This document shows, one piece after another, positions 8,651 to 18,860 of a stretch of DNA of 64,000 nucleotides; within the stretch, counting starts at the first letter, position 1; every line of letters begins with the position of its first letter. Origin of the DNA: Flavobacteriaceae bacterium MAR_2010_188 (GTDB lineage Bacteria; Bacteroidota; Bacteroidia; Flavobacteriales; Flavobacteriaceae); the NCBI GenBank assembly GCA_900104375.1, contig LT629302.1, positions 1,890,001 to 1,954,000 on the forward strand, given 5' to 3'. A program made the translations under genes and the position numbers. The notes below the pieces were generated by a model. That model had not been told where the DNA came from and searched no databases. It was given only the letters and a program-made list of their open reading frames with translations.

Positions 8651-11065
8651 TTATTCCGTTCTTAAACTATTTGTAGGATTGCTATGTGCCGCTTTCATGG
8701 ATTGCAAGCCTACCGTTAATAAGGCAATTGCCATGGTTGCAATTCCTGCGATTGCGAAGACCCACCAATTGATGCCGACCCTATATTCAAAATCTTTTAG
8801 CCAGTCGTTCATAAACCACCACGCTAAAGGAAATGATATCAGCGCTGCAATAGAAATCAGCTTCACAAAATCCATAGAAATGAGACGGATAATGTTTTTG
8901 ATATCAGCACCTAAAACTTTCCTGATACCGATTTCTTTCCTCCTTTTTGAGACAATTAGGGTAACAAGCCCAAAGAGTCCAATAATTGCGATAAAAATGG
9001 AAAGTGACGATGCTATTTTAACAATCGTACTTGTTCTTTGCTCTGCTTGGTACTGTGATGCAACGGTTTCATCGAGAAATATTTTTTCAAAATCCTGGTT
9101 GGGAGCAACCTTCTTCCAAGCGTCTTCTAACAATGCCACATTAGCTTTGAGGTCGTTAGAATTCATCCTTACCGATATTCTCGGTTGTGGAGAAAAGGCC
9201 ATATTTATATTTTCGGACCTACGAAAAACAGAATCCGGTGTTGCGGTTAGCAGAAGCGGAGAAATTGGAGTATGCAATGATTGATAATGAAAATCTTTTA
9301 CAACACCTATGATTTCATGTTGAAAATTCCCAGGTAATTTTTTCCCAACTGGATCTTTCAACCCAAACTCTTTCACAAAACTTTCATTTACGATAGCCGC
9401 ATTCAACTTATCCGATGTAATGGATTTGTCAAAACCCCGACCTTCTTCGAATTCTATAGCCATGGTTTTCAGGAAATCAGGATCAACCGCGTTGTATTGA
9501 AAACTTTTATACTCATTATTTTCATTTGTAAAACCCAATGTAACCCAGGGTGATTCGGCGAAACTGTATAATGATGCAGAGGCATCGGAAATTTCGGGGC
9601 GTGATTTTAATTCATTTATATAGCGTTCTGCCAAAACAGTCCCATCCTTTCTATTCATATTGGTAGGAACCACTATTACAGTCTCCTTATCATATCCCAA
9701 ATCCATATTTTTGAAAAGGTCTATTTGTTGTTCTATAACCAAGGTGCATATAATTAGGGCGATTGATATTGCAAACTGACCTACTATCAACCCTTTTCGG
9801 AAAATGCCAGAACCACCTTCCTTCACGTTCTTTCCTTTTAAGATGGTCACCGGATTGAATTTAGACAAGATAATAGCAGGATAGAAACCAGCAACAAAAG
9901 CTATGACAACTCCCAGCAGTATAAAAAATGATATGAAAGTTAAGTTGAAGGGTATCATCAAATCCCTACTTATGATTTCATTGAATTCTCCGAGCATAAT
10001 CCAAGAAAAAAACAACCCGAGTAAAAGGGAAATGAAAGTTATCACAACAGCCTCCCCCATAAATTGGCCGATCAATTGGGATTTTTCTGCTCCCAAAACT
10101 TTTCTGACACCTACTTCTCTTGACCGGGAAGAGGAATTTCCTATTGCAAGGATTATGAAATTAGCACAAGCGACAAGTAATATAAGAATGCCGATCGTAG
10201 CAAGGATATAGGAATATTTTGGATTACTGATAGGCTGTATTCCTTGAGGTATAGTATTATCTAAGTGAATTTTTGTAAGAGGCTGAAGATATACCATAAA
10301 GGCTCCAGGACTATAATCCTCTCCCAAAGCCTTTACCATCATGGTCGGGAATTTGGAAGTTACAGCATCAACGGATACGCCCTCACTTAATAGAACATAG
10401 GTTTCACCAAATACATTAAACCAGCTATTCTGCGCGGGTTTGCTATAAAGTTTGTCGACATTTTTATAGGGAATAAGACTGTTGAATTTAATACTAGAAG
10501 CTTCTAGGACATCCTCTGCAATAGCCGTAACGGTAAAAATGGATTTCTCCTCCCCTATTATAATTTCAATATCTTTTCCCAGCGCATTTTCATTACCAAA
10601 ATACTTCTTTGCCGTACTTTCTGAAAGTACAATAGAGCTCATCTGCCCTAATGGATTATTGGTGTTTCCCGCCATCAGATTAAAATCGAACATCTCGAAA
10701 AACGACGGATCGACCATAAGGACATTATCGTTGAAATCCTGACCGTTTAGGGTGATTGTAGGGTTTAGATCAACCACTCGGGTAGATTTTTCAACTTCAG
10801 GAATGTTCTCCTCCAGAGTTGGCGCCATAATCAAAGGCGTTATGGAATTTACAAATCGTTGATCTTCGTATTTCTCATCTTGCCAAACTCTAAATAAGCG
10901 ATCGGCCTTTGTATGAAATTTATCGTAACTCCATTCACTATTAACAAATAGCATGATTAGGATACAACACATTACCCCAACGCTAAGACCTAATATTTTA
11001 ATAGTAGTATATCCTTTGTGTCGAAGTAAATTTCTGACGGCTATTTTAAAATAATTTCTGAACAT
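8651..11065 (-). CDS. FtsX/MacB-type ABC permease, array member 4
   Basis: An 804-residue permease. The first helix lies in KILGLSVGVMCCILIMLFV, followed by NSEWSYDKFHTKADRLFRV, the MacB_PCD start typical of the array. The FtsX motifs are REVGVRKVLGAEKSQLIGQF and KEIGIRKVLGADIKNIIRLI, and the tail ends NPTNSLRTE. It follows member 5 after only 80 bp without repeats, one of the tightest junctions in the array, which supports co-transcription. Nothing in the sequence points to a particular substrate. Confidence 0.92.
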   Translation of the reverse strand: MFRNYFKIAVRNLLRHKGYTTIKILGLSVGVMCCILIMLFVNSEWSYDKFHTKADRLFRVWQDEKYEDQRFVNSITPLIMAPTLEENIPEVEKSTRVVDLNPTITLNGQDFNDNVLMVDPSFFEMFDFNLMAGNTNNPLGQMSSIVLSESTAKKYFGNENALGKDIEIIIGEEKSIFTVTAIAEDVLEASSIKFNSLIPYKNVDKLYSKPAQNSWFNVFGETYVLLSEGVSVDAVTSKFPTMMVKALGEDYSPGAFMVYLQPLTKIHLDNTIPQGIQPISNPKYSYILATIGILILLVACANFIILAIGNSSSRSREVGVRKVLGAEKSQLIGQFMGEAVVITFISLLLGLFFSWIMLGEFNEIISRDLMIPFNLTFISFFILLGVVIAFVAGFYPAIILSKFNPVTILKGKNVKEGGSGIFRKGLIVGQFAISIALIICTLVIEQQIDLFKNMDLGYDKETVIVVPTNMNRKDGTVLAERYINELKSRPEISDASASLYSFAESPWVTLGFTNENNEYKSFQYNAVDPDFLKTMAIEFEEGRGFDKSITSDKLNAAIVNESFVKEFGLKDPVGKKLPGNFQHEIIGVVKDFHYQSLHTPISPLLLTATPDSVFRRSENINMAFSPQPRISVRMNSNDLKANVALLEDAWKKVAPNQDFEKIFLDETVASQYQAEQRTSTIVKIASSLSIFIAIIGLFGLVTLIVSKRRKEIGIRKVLGADIKNIIRLISMDFVKLISIAALISFPLAWWFMNDWLKDFEYRVGINWWVFAIAGIATMAIALLTVGLQSMKAAHSNPTNSLRTE

Positions 11066-11145
11066 GATTGAGGATTTTAGTTTCTATAAATTACGTTTGG
11101 TTGGTTACTTATAAGGATTGATTAAAACTCCAAATGTTACAAAAT

Positions 11146-13557
11146 TCATTCAGTTTTAAGACTTTTGATCGGATTGGCGTTTGCTGCTCTGTAGCTCTTA
11201 AACCCAATGGTTAAAAACGCTATACAAATGGTGATAATTGCCGCCAGAACGTATAACCACCAATGGATATCCGTGCGATAGGCAAAATCCTGTAACCATT
11301 TTTTCATTAGATAGAAACTGAGTGGAAAAGCAATTAAAAAGGACACAGCAACCAGTTTTAAAAATTCCTTTGAAAGTAAGGTGACGATTTGGGTACTAGA
11401 CGAGCCAAGGACTTTTCTGATACCTATTTCCTTTATTCTTTGTTCTGCGGTAAAGGTTACCAGCCCAAAAAGACCTAGCGAAGCAACTAAAATGGTCAAC
11501 ACCGCGAAAAGGGTAAGAATGATTCCCAGTTTTCTCTCTTTTAGATAAGTAAAATTGTAAGAATCGTCCAAAATCCTATAGTTGAATGATTCTTTGGGAC
11601 TATAAGAATTCCATTTATCATTAAGATTTACTATTAAGCCAGACATATCACCAACATTCGCCCGGATTATTATACCACCATAAGCTGCTTTTTTCATGAC
11701 CAATGGCTCAATTTCCTGGTGAAGGGATTTAAAGTTGAAATCTTTTACGACTCCAATTATTTCCATATCCTCTAATCCATCATTGGTGTCTCTTTGGAAA
11801 ATCTTACCTATAGGATTATCAGCGACCCCAAGTACTTCAGTTGCTTTTTGATTAACGATGACATAATTTGTTTCATTCCCAAAATCCTTTGAGAAATTTC
11901 TTCCTGCTACTAGCTTCATTTTCATTGTGGGGAGGTAATCTTCATCTATGTTGTAAAAGGACATTCTCCGGAAGAATTTTTCATCCTTAAATATTCCACC
12001 CACCTCATTATCCGACTCTCCAACGGGAACGTATGCAGAATGCGTTAAGCTTTGCACTTGTGGATTGTTCTTTATTTTATCTATAAAATTGTCTTCATTA
12101 TTTTCGAGTAAATAAGAGTTCCTTACCACCAAGAGTTGGTCTTTATCGTAACCAAGATCTTTATTTTGAATAAATTTCATTTGCTGATTAACGATTAAAG
12201 TAGAAAGTATAAGACCAGCCGATATGATAAACTGAAAAACTACAAGACCGCTCCTAATACCACTGCTCTTGGCCGAACCAGAGAATGTATTTTTTAATGT
12301 TGCGATAGGTTTAAAGGATGATAGATAAAATGCTGGATAACCTCCCGCTAAAAAACTGATTACTAGAATTAGACCTATAATAGTTGGTAAAATAGTTGGA
12401 GAAAATATGAAACCAAAGCTCAATTCTTTGCCGGACAAATCATTAAAAAACGGTAAAGCCATTGCTACTAGGATTATCGCGGTAATGGTGGCTATAAGGG
12501 TAGAAATAAACGACTCTGCCAAGAATTGCTTAATGAGTTGTTGCTTACTAGAACCAAGGACTTTCCTGATACCTACTTCTTTAAATCTTTTAGAAGCAGA
12601 CGCCGTAGCCAAATTCATAAAATTGATACAGGCGATTAGAAGTATAAACATCGCAACTGCGCTGAAAATATATATATACTTGATGTCCCCGCCCTGCTCT
12701 ATTGTTGTAGCATCAGAGAAATCTGATTTTAAGTGAATATCTCTAAGAGGCTGTAGATATAAACCAATCGTATTCTTATTAGTAAACTCTTGAAAAGTCA
12801 TGCCAAGTGCATCTTTAATCTGTGGGCCCATATATTTCTCAGAAATAGCGGGTAGTTTGTCCTCTACTGATTTGAGGTCGGCTCCATCTTTTAGAACGAT
12901 ATAGGTATAAAAATCGGATTGTAACCAAGAATCGCTTTTAGCCTTTTCGTAGCCTGTTGAAGAGACTAACAAATCAAAATGAAAATGTGAATTCATAGGT
13001 ATATCTTCCATCACTCCGGTAACACTAAGGAACTGATCTCGATTGGTAAGAATGATATTTTCTCCAATCGGATTTTTTGAGCCAAAAATGGTCTTCGCAA
13101 GACTTTCTGAAAGAACGACCGTATTTGCCTTACTTAGAACTGAGGATTCTTCACCTTGAATTAAAGGCAGCGTAAAGACATTAAAAAAGTTGGGGTCTAC
13201 ATAAGCCAACTTACTTTCACCAAAATATTTCCCATTTTGTTCAATTCGATTACCGAAAGACTTCGCCATGCGGGTAGATTCTAAAACTTCAGGGATTTCA
13301 TTTTTTAAGACCGAGGCAACAGGAGCCATAACCACAGCTTCCTTCATCTCCTCGCCATTTACTTTTGCGCGAAAAACAACTCTTGCAATTTGATCCGCTT
13401 TATCGTTGAAAGTATCGTAGCTAAGCTCATCACTAACAAACATGAATATTAATAGGCACGAGGCTATACCAATGGCAAGACCAAAAATATTTATGAAGAA
13501 GATTCCCTTTCTCTTTATGATGTTCCGCCAAGCGGTATGAAGATAGTTCCGAAGCAT
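11146..13557 (-). CDS. FtsX/MacB-type ABC permease, array member 5
   Basis: An 803-residue permease. The N-terminus MLRNYLHTAWRNIIKRKG leads into the helix NIFGLAIGIASCLLIFMFV and then DELSYDTFND. The FtsX motifs are KEVGIRKVLGSSKQQLIKQF and KEIGIRKVLGSSSTQIVTLL. The two halves are unusually alike in this motif (both IRKVLGSS), which illustrates the internal duplication of the family. The tail is NPIKSLKTE. It precedes member 4 by 80 bp and follows member 6 after a 161-bp repeat junction. Confidence 0.92.
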   Translation of the reverse strand: MLRNYLHTAWRNIIKRKGIFFINIFGLAIGIASCLLIFMFVSDELSYDTFNDKADQIARVVFRAKVNGEEMKEAVVMAPVASVLKNEIPEVLESTRMAKSFGNRIEQNGKYFGESKLAYVDPNFFNVFTLPLIQGEESSVLSKANTVVLSESLAKTIFGSKNPIGENIILTNRDQFLSVTGVMEDIPMNSHFHFDLLVSSTGYEKAKSDSWLQSDFYTYIVLKDGADLKSVEDKLPAISEKYMGPQIKDALGMTFQEFTNKNTIGLYLQPLRDIHLKSDFSDATTIEQGGDIKYIYIFSAVAMFILLIACINFMNLATASASKRFKEVGIRKVLGSSKQQLIKQFLAESFISTLIATITAIILVAMALPFFNDLSGKELSFGFIFSPTILPTIIGLILVISFLAGGYPAFYLSSFKPIATLKNTFSGSAKSSGIRSGLVVFQFIISAGLILSTLIVNQQMKFIQNKDLGYDKDQLLVVRNSYLLENNEDNFIDKIKNNPQVQSLTHSAYVPVGESDNEVGGIFKDEKFFRRMSFYNIDEDYLPTMKMKLVAGRNFSKDFGNETNYVIVNQKATEVLGVADNPIGKIFQRDTNDGLEDMEIIGVVKDFNFKSLHQEIEPLVMKKAAYGGIIIRANVGDMSGLIVNLNDKWNSYSPKESFNYRILDDSYNFTYLKERKLGIILTLFAVLTILVASLGLFGLVTFTAEQRIKEIGIRKVLGSSSTQIVTLLSKEFLKLVAVSFLIAFPLSFYLMKKWLQDFAYRTDIHWWLYVLAAIITICIAFLTIGFKSYRAANANPIKSLKTE

Positions 13558-13603
13558 TTGGTTTGTCTTTACTAGTTTTTATTTCCTTCCCTAACGCCAG
13601 GTA

Positions 13604-13708
13604 GGGTTGGTTGTTGGTTGTTAGTTCCTGCCTTACGGCAGGCAGGGTTAGTTGTTAGAAAAATTCTCTTTTCTCGGCAAGCTTCTACTGCAAACTGCTA
13701 CTGCAATT
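13604..13708. repeat. Heptad repeats, palindromic element and CTACTGC repeats
   Basis: Short runs of TTGTTGG/TTGTTAG flank the element CCTGCCTTACGGCAGGCAGG at 13627-13646. About 30 bp further on, TTCTACTGCAAACTGCTACTGC (13683-13704) abuts the end of permease 6. A decayed copy of the palindrome (CCCTAACGCCAGGTAGGG) may lie just upstream, near 13589-13606. This repeats the order heptad, palindrome, heptad, CTACTGC seen at other junctions. Confidence 0.75.
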
Positions 13709-13718
13709 ATTAACTTCT

Positions 13719-16172
13719 CTATTCCGTTCTTAAACTCTTTACCGGATTTGCCAATGCCGCTTTTATTGCCTGAAAACTTATGGTAGCAAAAGCCGTTATG
13801 ATAGCAATTATCGCTGCGACCATAAATAAGTCCCACGAAGAGTCTATTCTATATGTAAAATTCTGAAGCCATTTATGCATTGCATACCACGCTATCGGTA
13901 TTGCGATCAGGGTAGATAACAATACTAATTTTATAAAATCCTTTGAAAGCATTCCGACGATATTACCCACAGAAGCACCGAGAACCTTTCTCACCCCGAT
14001 TTCGTGAATACGCTGTCTCGTGGTGTAGGCGGCAAGACCTAGAAGTCCGATGCAGGCTATAAAGATGGTTATAACAGAGAAAAAAGTAAAAACCTTTCTT
14101 GCAGTACGCTCACCTTGATATTGGCTTTCTATTGTTTGATCCAAAAATTGAAACGTCAACGGTTTATCGTCTATAAATTTCGCCCATACTTGCTCCAACT
14201 TTCCTATAACTTGATCGAATGAGCTTCCTTCAATGTGTACAGCGGTAAGTCCAAATACATTATTAAATCGAGATCCATTTGTAAATACCAGGGGCGTTAT
14301 AGGCTCGTGTAAGGATTGATAGTGAAAGTCTTTTACTACCCCTATAACTGTATATACAAATGAAGCTCCCGCCGGATTTAAGAAACCTTCCGGTGTTACC
14401 AATCTTCTTCCTATAGGATTTTGTAAGCCCAATTCCCTTGCTGCCCTTTCATTTATTACCACTGCTAAAGAATCGGTTGCCATTTCTTTGGAGAAAAATC
14501 TTCCTGCAACCAATTCTAGGCCTAAAGTTTCACTATACTCTTCATCAACAATTAAACCTCTACCGGTCATAGTTTCGTTACTATTGTCAACCGTCGCCCA
14601 GCTAACACCAAAGAAATTTTGTTGCCCTGGCAGTGCCGTGGATCCTGAAACAGAACTAACGCCCTTTATGTTGCGCAATTCATTCTTAAATGCACGGGTA
14701 TTCTCACCCAGCAAATCTGTACGCTCTAAAATAATGGTCTGTTCTTTGTTAAATCCTAATCGTTCACTGGTCATAAAATCCATCTGTCTATTCACGATCA
14801 AGGTGCAAATTATCAGAATCACTGAAATTGAAAATTGAAAAATCACTAAACCGCTTCTTAAGGCTCTGCCCTGTTTGCCAGACTTAAATTTACCTCGAAG
14901 AACTTGTATAGGATTAAATGAAGAGAGAACAAATGCTGGATATATACCGGCCAATAGGCCCGTAATACATGTAAAAGTGATTAACAGTAGAATGGCGTCT
15001 GCTGCCAGTAGTGATGAAACTGAAAAGTCCTTTCCCGAAATATCATTAAAAATCGGTATCAGTAATGCAAAAATTGCAACAGCCACTACCATCGCCAATA
15101 AGCTGATCAAAAAGGACTCAGCCATAAATTGTGTGATAAGGGTTTTTCTTTCAGAGCCAAATGTCTTTCTAATCCCAACCTCTTTTGCTCTTTCAGAAGA
15201 TCGTGCAGTTGAAAGATTTATAAAATTCACACATGCTATAAATAGTATGAATATAGCGACCAATCCAAAAATGTATAATGTTGTGGAATTTCCATTTGCT
15301 CTAAATTCATTTTCAAGATTAGATTTAAGGTAAATATCCTTGAGAGGTTGAAGGAAATAAACATAGCCATTACCAGATTCCATAAATTTCTCTATCGGCA
15401 TGGAAAATTGTCTTTGGATATCCCCTGCCGCGAATTTTCTAATTATTCCCGGCATTGCCGCTTCGACTTTCTCAGGTGAAGCATTATCGTTTAAACGGAG
15501 ATAAGTATATGCCGAAAATCCCACGTAATTTTCTTGTTCAAAATTATTGTTCTCACTAGTAGATATAAGGGCATTAAAGGTGAAATGAGAATTATCTGGC
15601 CAATCCTCATAAACTGCTGTTACCTCTAATGGCTGAAAATTATTTCCTTCAGGTTCTATTATCTTTCCGACTGCTTTAGAAGCATCACCAAAATATTTCT
15701 TGGCTGTCGTTTCATTTAATACAATAGTATTGGGTCTGCCCAGTGGATCGGTCTCATTTCCAAATAAATGATTGGATTTAAAAATTTCGAAAAATGTTGG
15801 GTCAGCGAAATAGACCTCTGTCTCTTCAAACTTTTTGTCCCCATATTTAATTTGAAATGTTCCATTATTGAAAAAATTAAATACCCTAACAACTTCTTCT
15901 ACTTCTGGAAGTTCTTCCTTTATCGTTTTAGCATAGGACTGTGGTATAATAGCATAAGATGACTCTCGCCCTGGGTATTTACGTATAAGACCCATTCTAT
16001 AAACATTATCCGCATCCTTCCGCCAGGAATCGACATTCTTTTCACTTTTAATAAATAATACTATCAGTAAACAGATCGCCGCGCCAAGAGCTAGACCAAA
16101 GATATTGATCAATGCATAGGATTTTCTTTTTAAAAGGTTCCTCCAAGCTATCCTGAAATAATTCTTGATCAT
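13719..16172 (-). CDS. FtsX/MacB-type ABC permease, array member 6
   Basis: An 817-residue permease, the longest in the array. The first helix is NIFGLALGAAICLLIVLFI, followed by KSEKNVDSWRKDADNVYRM, so the usual YDRF motif is replaced by VDSW. The FtsX motifs are KEVGIRKTFGSERKTLITQF and HEIGVRKVLGASVGNIVGML, and the tail ends NPVKSLRTE. The extra length is in the periplasmic loops, for example the segment around VTPEGFLNPAGASFVYTVIG. The junctions on both sides are repeat blocks. Confidence 0.92.
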   Translation of the reverse strand: MIKNYFRIAWRNLLKRKSYALINIFGLALGAAICLLIVLFIKSEKNVDSWRKDADNVYRMGLIRKYPGRESSYAIIPQSYAKTIKEELPEVEEVVRVFNFFNNGTFQIKYGDKKFEETEVYFADPTFFEIFKSNHLFGNETDPLGRPNTIVLNETTAKKYFGDASKAVGKIIEPEGNNFQPLEVTAVYEDWPDNSHFTFNALISTSENNNFEQENYVGFSAYTYLRLNDNASPEKVEAAMPGIIRKFAAGDIQRQFSMPIEKFMESGNGYVYFLQPLKDIYLKSNLENEFRANGNSTTLYIFGLVAIFILFIACVNFINLSTARSSERAKEVGIRKTFGSERKTLITQFMAESFLISLLAMVVAVAIFALLIPIFNDISGKDFSVSSLLAADAILLLITFTCITGLLAGIYPAFVLSSFNPIQVLRGKFKSGKQGRALRSGLVIFQFSISVILIICTLIVNRQMDFMTSERLGFNKEQTIILERTDLLGENTRAFKNELRNIKGVSSVSGSTALPGQQNFFGVSWATVDNSNETMTGRGLIVDEEYSETLGLELVAGRFFSKEMATDSLAVVINERAARELGLQNPIGRRLVTPEGFLNPAGASFVYTVIGVVKDFHYQSLHEPITPLVFTNGSRFNNVFGLTAVHIEGSSFDQVIGKLEQVWAKFIDDKPLTFQFLDQTIESQYQGERTARKVFTFFSVITIFIACIGLLGLAAYTTRQRIHEIGVRKVLGASVGNIVGMLSKDFIKLVLLSTLIAIPIAWYAMHKWLQNFTYRIDSSWDLFMVAAIIAIITAFATISFQAIKAALANPVKSLRTE

Positions 16173-16466
16173 AGTTTTTGGTTTTGGTTTTGTTTTTGGT
16201 TTTTGGTTCCTGCCGTCGGCAGGCAGGTTTGGTTTTTGGTTTTTGGTTTTTGGTTTTTGGTTTTTGGTTCCTGCCGTCGGCAGGCAGGTTTGGTTTTTGG
16301 TTTTTAGTTTTTAGTTTTTAGTTTTTATAATGAATATTCTATATTCTATATTCTATATTCTTATCTCAAGTTTTCAACCATATCATAACTGCCTACTGCC
16401 TACTGCGACTGTCTACTACAAATTCCTAATTCCTCATACCTACTTCCTAATCCCTACTTCCTAAAA
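16173..16466. repeat. 294-bp composite repeat junction with two palindromic elements
   Basis: No gene. In order it holds GGTTTTT units, a palindrome CCTGCCGTCGGCAGGCAGG (16209-16227), five TTTTTGG units, a second identical palindrome (16270-16288), TTTTTAG units to about 16327, four ATATTCT units (about 16332-16360), short CTACTGC-like units (about 16387-16415), then CCTAATTCCT/CCTACTTCCT units up to 16460. The two palindromes are 61 bp apart and share identical flanks, which indicates local duplication. Confidence 0.85.
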
Positions 16467-18830
16467 TCAATCTGTTCTAATATTATCAGCAGGATTGGCG
16501 GTTGCCGCCCGGTAAGTATTAGACAGTATGGTTAGCAATCCTATAATCAACAAAAACAGAAAACATGCTATCAGTGATCCAATCCCGAAAGAAACTTTAT
16601 TGGCGAAATTTTGAAGGAACAACAGAGACGCTAAATAGCCGATTGGCAGTGCAATGAGTCCTGAAATCAACAACAGTTTTAAAAATCCTTTAGAGAGCAG
16701 ACGCATAATCTGGTTTACGCTCGCACCAATTATCTTCCTCACGCTGATTTCCTTTTGCCTGGTTTCTACGGTATAAATGACCAGTCCTAACAAACCGATC
16801 GTAGCGATTGAAATGGTTATAAAAGCCAAGAAACCCATGATGGTGTAAGCTTCGCCTTGATCTTCCCTTGCGGCAATTTTTTTATCTAACCATTGGTATT
16901 CTAAAGGAGAATTTGGATTCAATTTCTTCCATTCAGAAGATATCAAGGATATTAGTGCTTCCTTTTGGGTAGCTTCGACCAAAACGTTTAAATAATTGAA
17001 ACCGCTAACTTGATTTCTTAATACAAGTGGCATGATATATCTTGAAGCTCCCTTATCGTAAAAGTCTTTCACAACTCCTTTAATGGAAACTTGGGTGCTA
17101 TCATTGATGTAATATGAATTACCAATTGCTTCAGAGTTGTTTACATAGCCTAGTAGGTTTACCAATTTTTCATTAATCAAAATATTTTTCTCGCGAGCAG
17201 AAGCATCGGTTATAGAAAAATTTGATCCTGCCAAAATTTCCAATTCATGTACAAGTATTATCTGATCGTCGATGAAGTAACTTTCTGCTCTTAGGCCTTT
17301 ATCTTGGTCAGATGATCTTTCAGTATAAAGTTCAACATAACCACTCCCGCGCATCCCGAAATCTTCCGAGGTACGAGAAATGGATTTAACTCCTTTTAAT
17401 TTTGAAATTTCATTGGCAAACACCATATCTTCTCCACTCATAGGGATACTTAGAATATTTTCTGAAGCAAATCCTGGGTCCAGTTTGTCAACATAAGTGA
17501 ACTGCTGATAATAGGCAGATAGAAAAACGATGATTACAAGTGACAAACTAAATTGAAACACCAACAATCCTTTTTTTAGCGACAAGTTACCGAAGAGTTT
17601 TTGGGTAGAAAGACTTTTTAAAACATCTACAGGTCTAAACGAACTTAATATCCAAGCAGGAAAAGCACCAGCTCCAATACCTATGATGATTGTAAAAAGC
17701 AGAGCAATCCCAATCAAGATGAATTGAGTTTTTAGAATAGGGTCGTATAACAGATAGCCAATAATGGCAAAAACTAAAGCCAGGACTGCGATTAAAACCG
17801 ATTCAACAATATATTGGGTGAAAATCTGAAAGCGGGAAGCCCCAGTTACTTTTCGTACCCCAATTTCTTTAGCCCTAGTCAAGGCGCGCGCCAAGTTTAG
17901 GTTGGTATAGTTGAAGCATGCTGCCAAAAGAATTATAAGCCCAACTCCTAAAATTGTCCAAACCTTGGCCCAGACGGTACCTTTACCGATTTCATTTTTA
18001 ACAGCATCTGTTCCCGGTGTAATAGAAGAAAGTTTTTGTGCTTTGAAAGAGATTTTTGTTTCGTCAGAAATAAGCTCAGGTTTCTCTGCGACTTGTGCCA
18101 AAAGTTTTTCAAGATCGGGTTTTGAAGAATTTTCAGAGAGTAATACGTAAGTATAGGCTTCATTAAACGTGTTCCAGTCTTGTTCTTTGTTTGATAAAAG
18201 ATTGGATTTTTCTAATTGTGGAATTGCCAGGGCAGAAACATAAGCATCAAAATCGAGATGAGATTGCTGATCGGTTTCGGCAAGCACACCTGTAACTTCA
18301 AAAAGTCCAAGATTTTGAAATTCTAATATTCGCCCAATCGGGTCGGCATCACCAAAGAATCGTTTCGATGTTTCTGCCGATATTACAATGCTATTGGAAA
18401 TTTGTAATGCAGTTTCCTGATTGCCCTGAGACAATTTAAAACCAAAAACATTAAAGAATGATGGGTCAGTAAAAGCGGCTTTAAGAGGTAGGCTCTTACG
18501 CTCGTAAAGTGCTTTCTCATTTATGGCAGGATAGATTTGTACGGCATCTTCTACTTGGTCTTTAAACTGAAGCAATTCAGTTTTAAGTGGCAGAGGAGAA
18601 CTCGCTAGAACATAATCTTGATTGTCTGAAGTCTGTTCAATTTCAGATAAAATCCGAAAAGTACGATCTGGATAAGGATGAAAAAGATCAAAGCTAAAAT
18701 CTTTTTGCAATTGAACCATAACCAGCAAACAGACCGAAAGACTCAAGGCCAGACCAAAAATATTGATCAACGAAAAGAGCTTATGCTTCCATAAGTTTCT
18801 CCATGCTATTTTAAAATAATTCTTGATCAC
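16467..18830 (-). CDS. FtsX/MacB-type ABC permease, array member 7 (divergent, GTG start)
   Basis: A 787-residue permease and the most divergent member. The start codon is GTG (18828-18830 reads CAC on the plus strand), chosen because the next residues IKNYFKIAWRNLWKHK match the other members exactly. The first helix is NIFGLALSLSVCLLVMVQL. The FtsX motifs are KEIGVRKVTGASRFQIFTQY and KEISVRKIIGASVNQIMRLL, and the tail is NPADNIRTD instead of NPxxSLRxE. The second periplasmic domain is shorter than in its neighbours. It lies between a repeat junction and the head-GIN gene. Confidence 0.91.
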   Translation of the reverse strand: MIKNYFKIAWRNLWKHKLFSLINIFGLALSLSVCLLVMVQLQKDFSFDLFHPYPDRTFRILSEIEQTSDNQDYVLASSPLPLKTELLQFKDQVEDAVQIYPAINEKALYERKSLPLKAAFTDPSFFNVFGFKLSQGNQETALQISNSIVISAETSKRFFGDADPIGRILEFQNLGLFEVTGVLAETDQQSHLDFDAYVSALAIPQLEKSNLLSNKEQDWNTFNEAYTYVLLSENSSKPDLEKLLAQVAEKPELISDETKISFKAQKLSSITPGTDAVKNEIGKGTVWAKVWTILGVGLIILLAACFNYTNLNLARALTRAKEIGVRKVTGASRFQIFTQYIVESVLIAVLALVFAIIGYLLYDPILKTQFILIGIALLFTIIIGIGAGAFPAWILSSFRPVDVLKSLSTQKLFGNLSLKKGLLVFQFSLSLVIIVFLSAYYQQFTYVDKLDPGFASENILSIPMSGEDMVFANEISKLKGVKSISRTSEDFGMRGSGYVELYTERSSDQDKGLRAESYFIDDQIILVHELEILAGSNFSITDASAREKNILINEKLVNLLGYVNNSEAIGNSYYINDSTQVSIKGVVKDFYDKGASRYIMPLVLRNQVSGFNYLNVLVEATQKEALISLISSEWKKLNPNSPLEYQWLDKKIAAREDQGEAYTIMGFLAFITISIATIGLLGLVIYTVETRQKEISVRKIIGASVNQIMRLLSKGFLKLLLISGLIALPIGYLASLLFLQNFANKVSFGIGSLIACFLFLLIIGLLTILSNTYRAATANPADNIRTD

Positions 18831-18860
18831 GTGGTTTTGTTTTTCGTTGTTGATTGTGGG

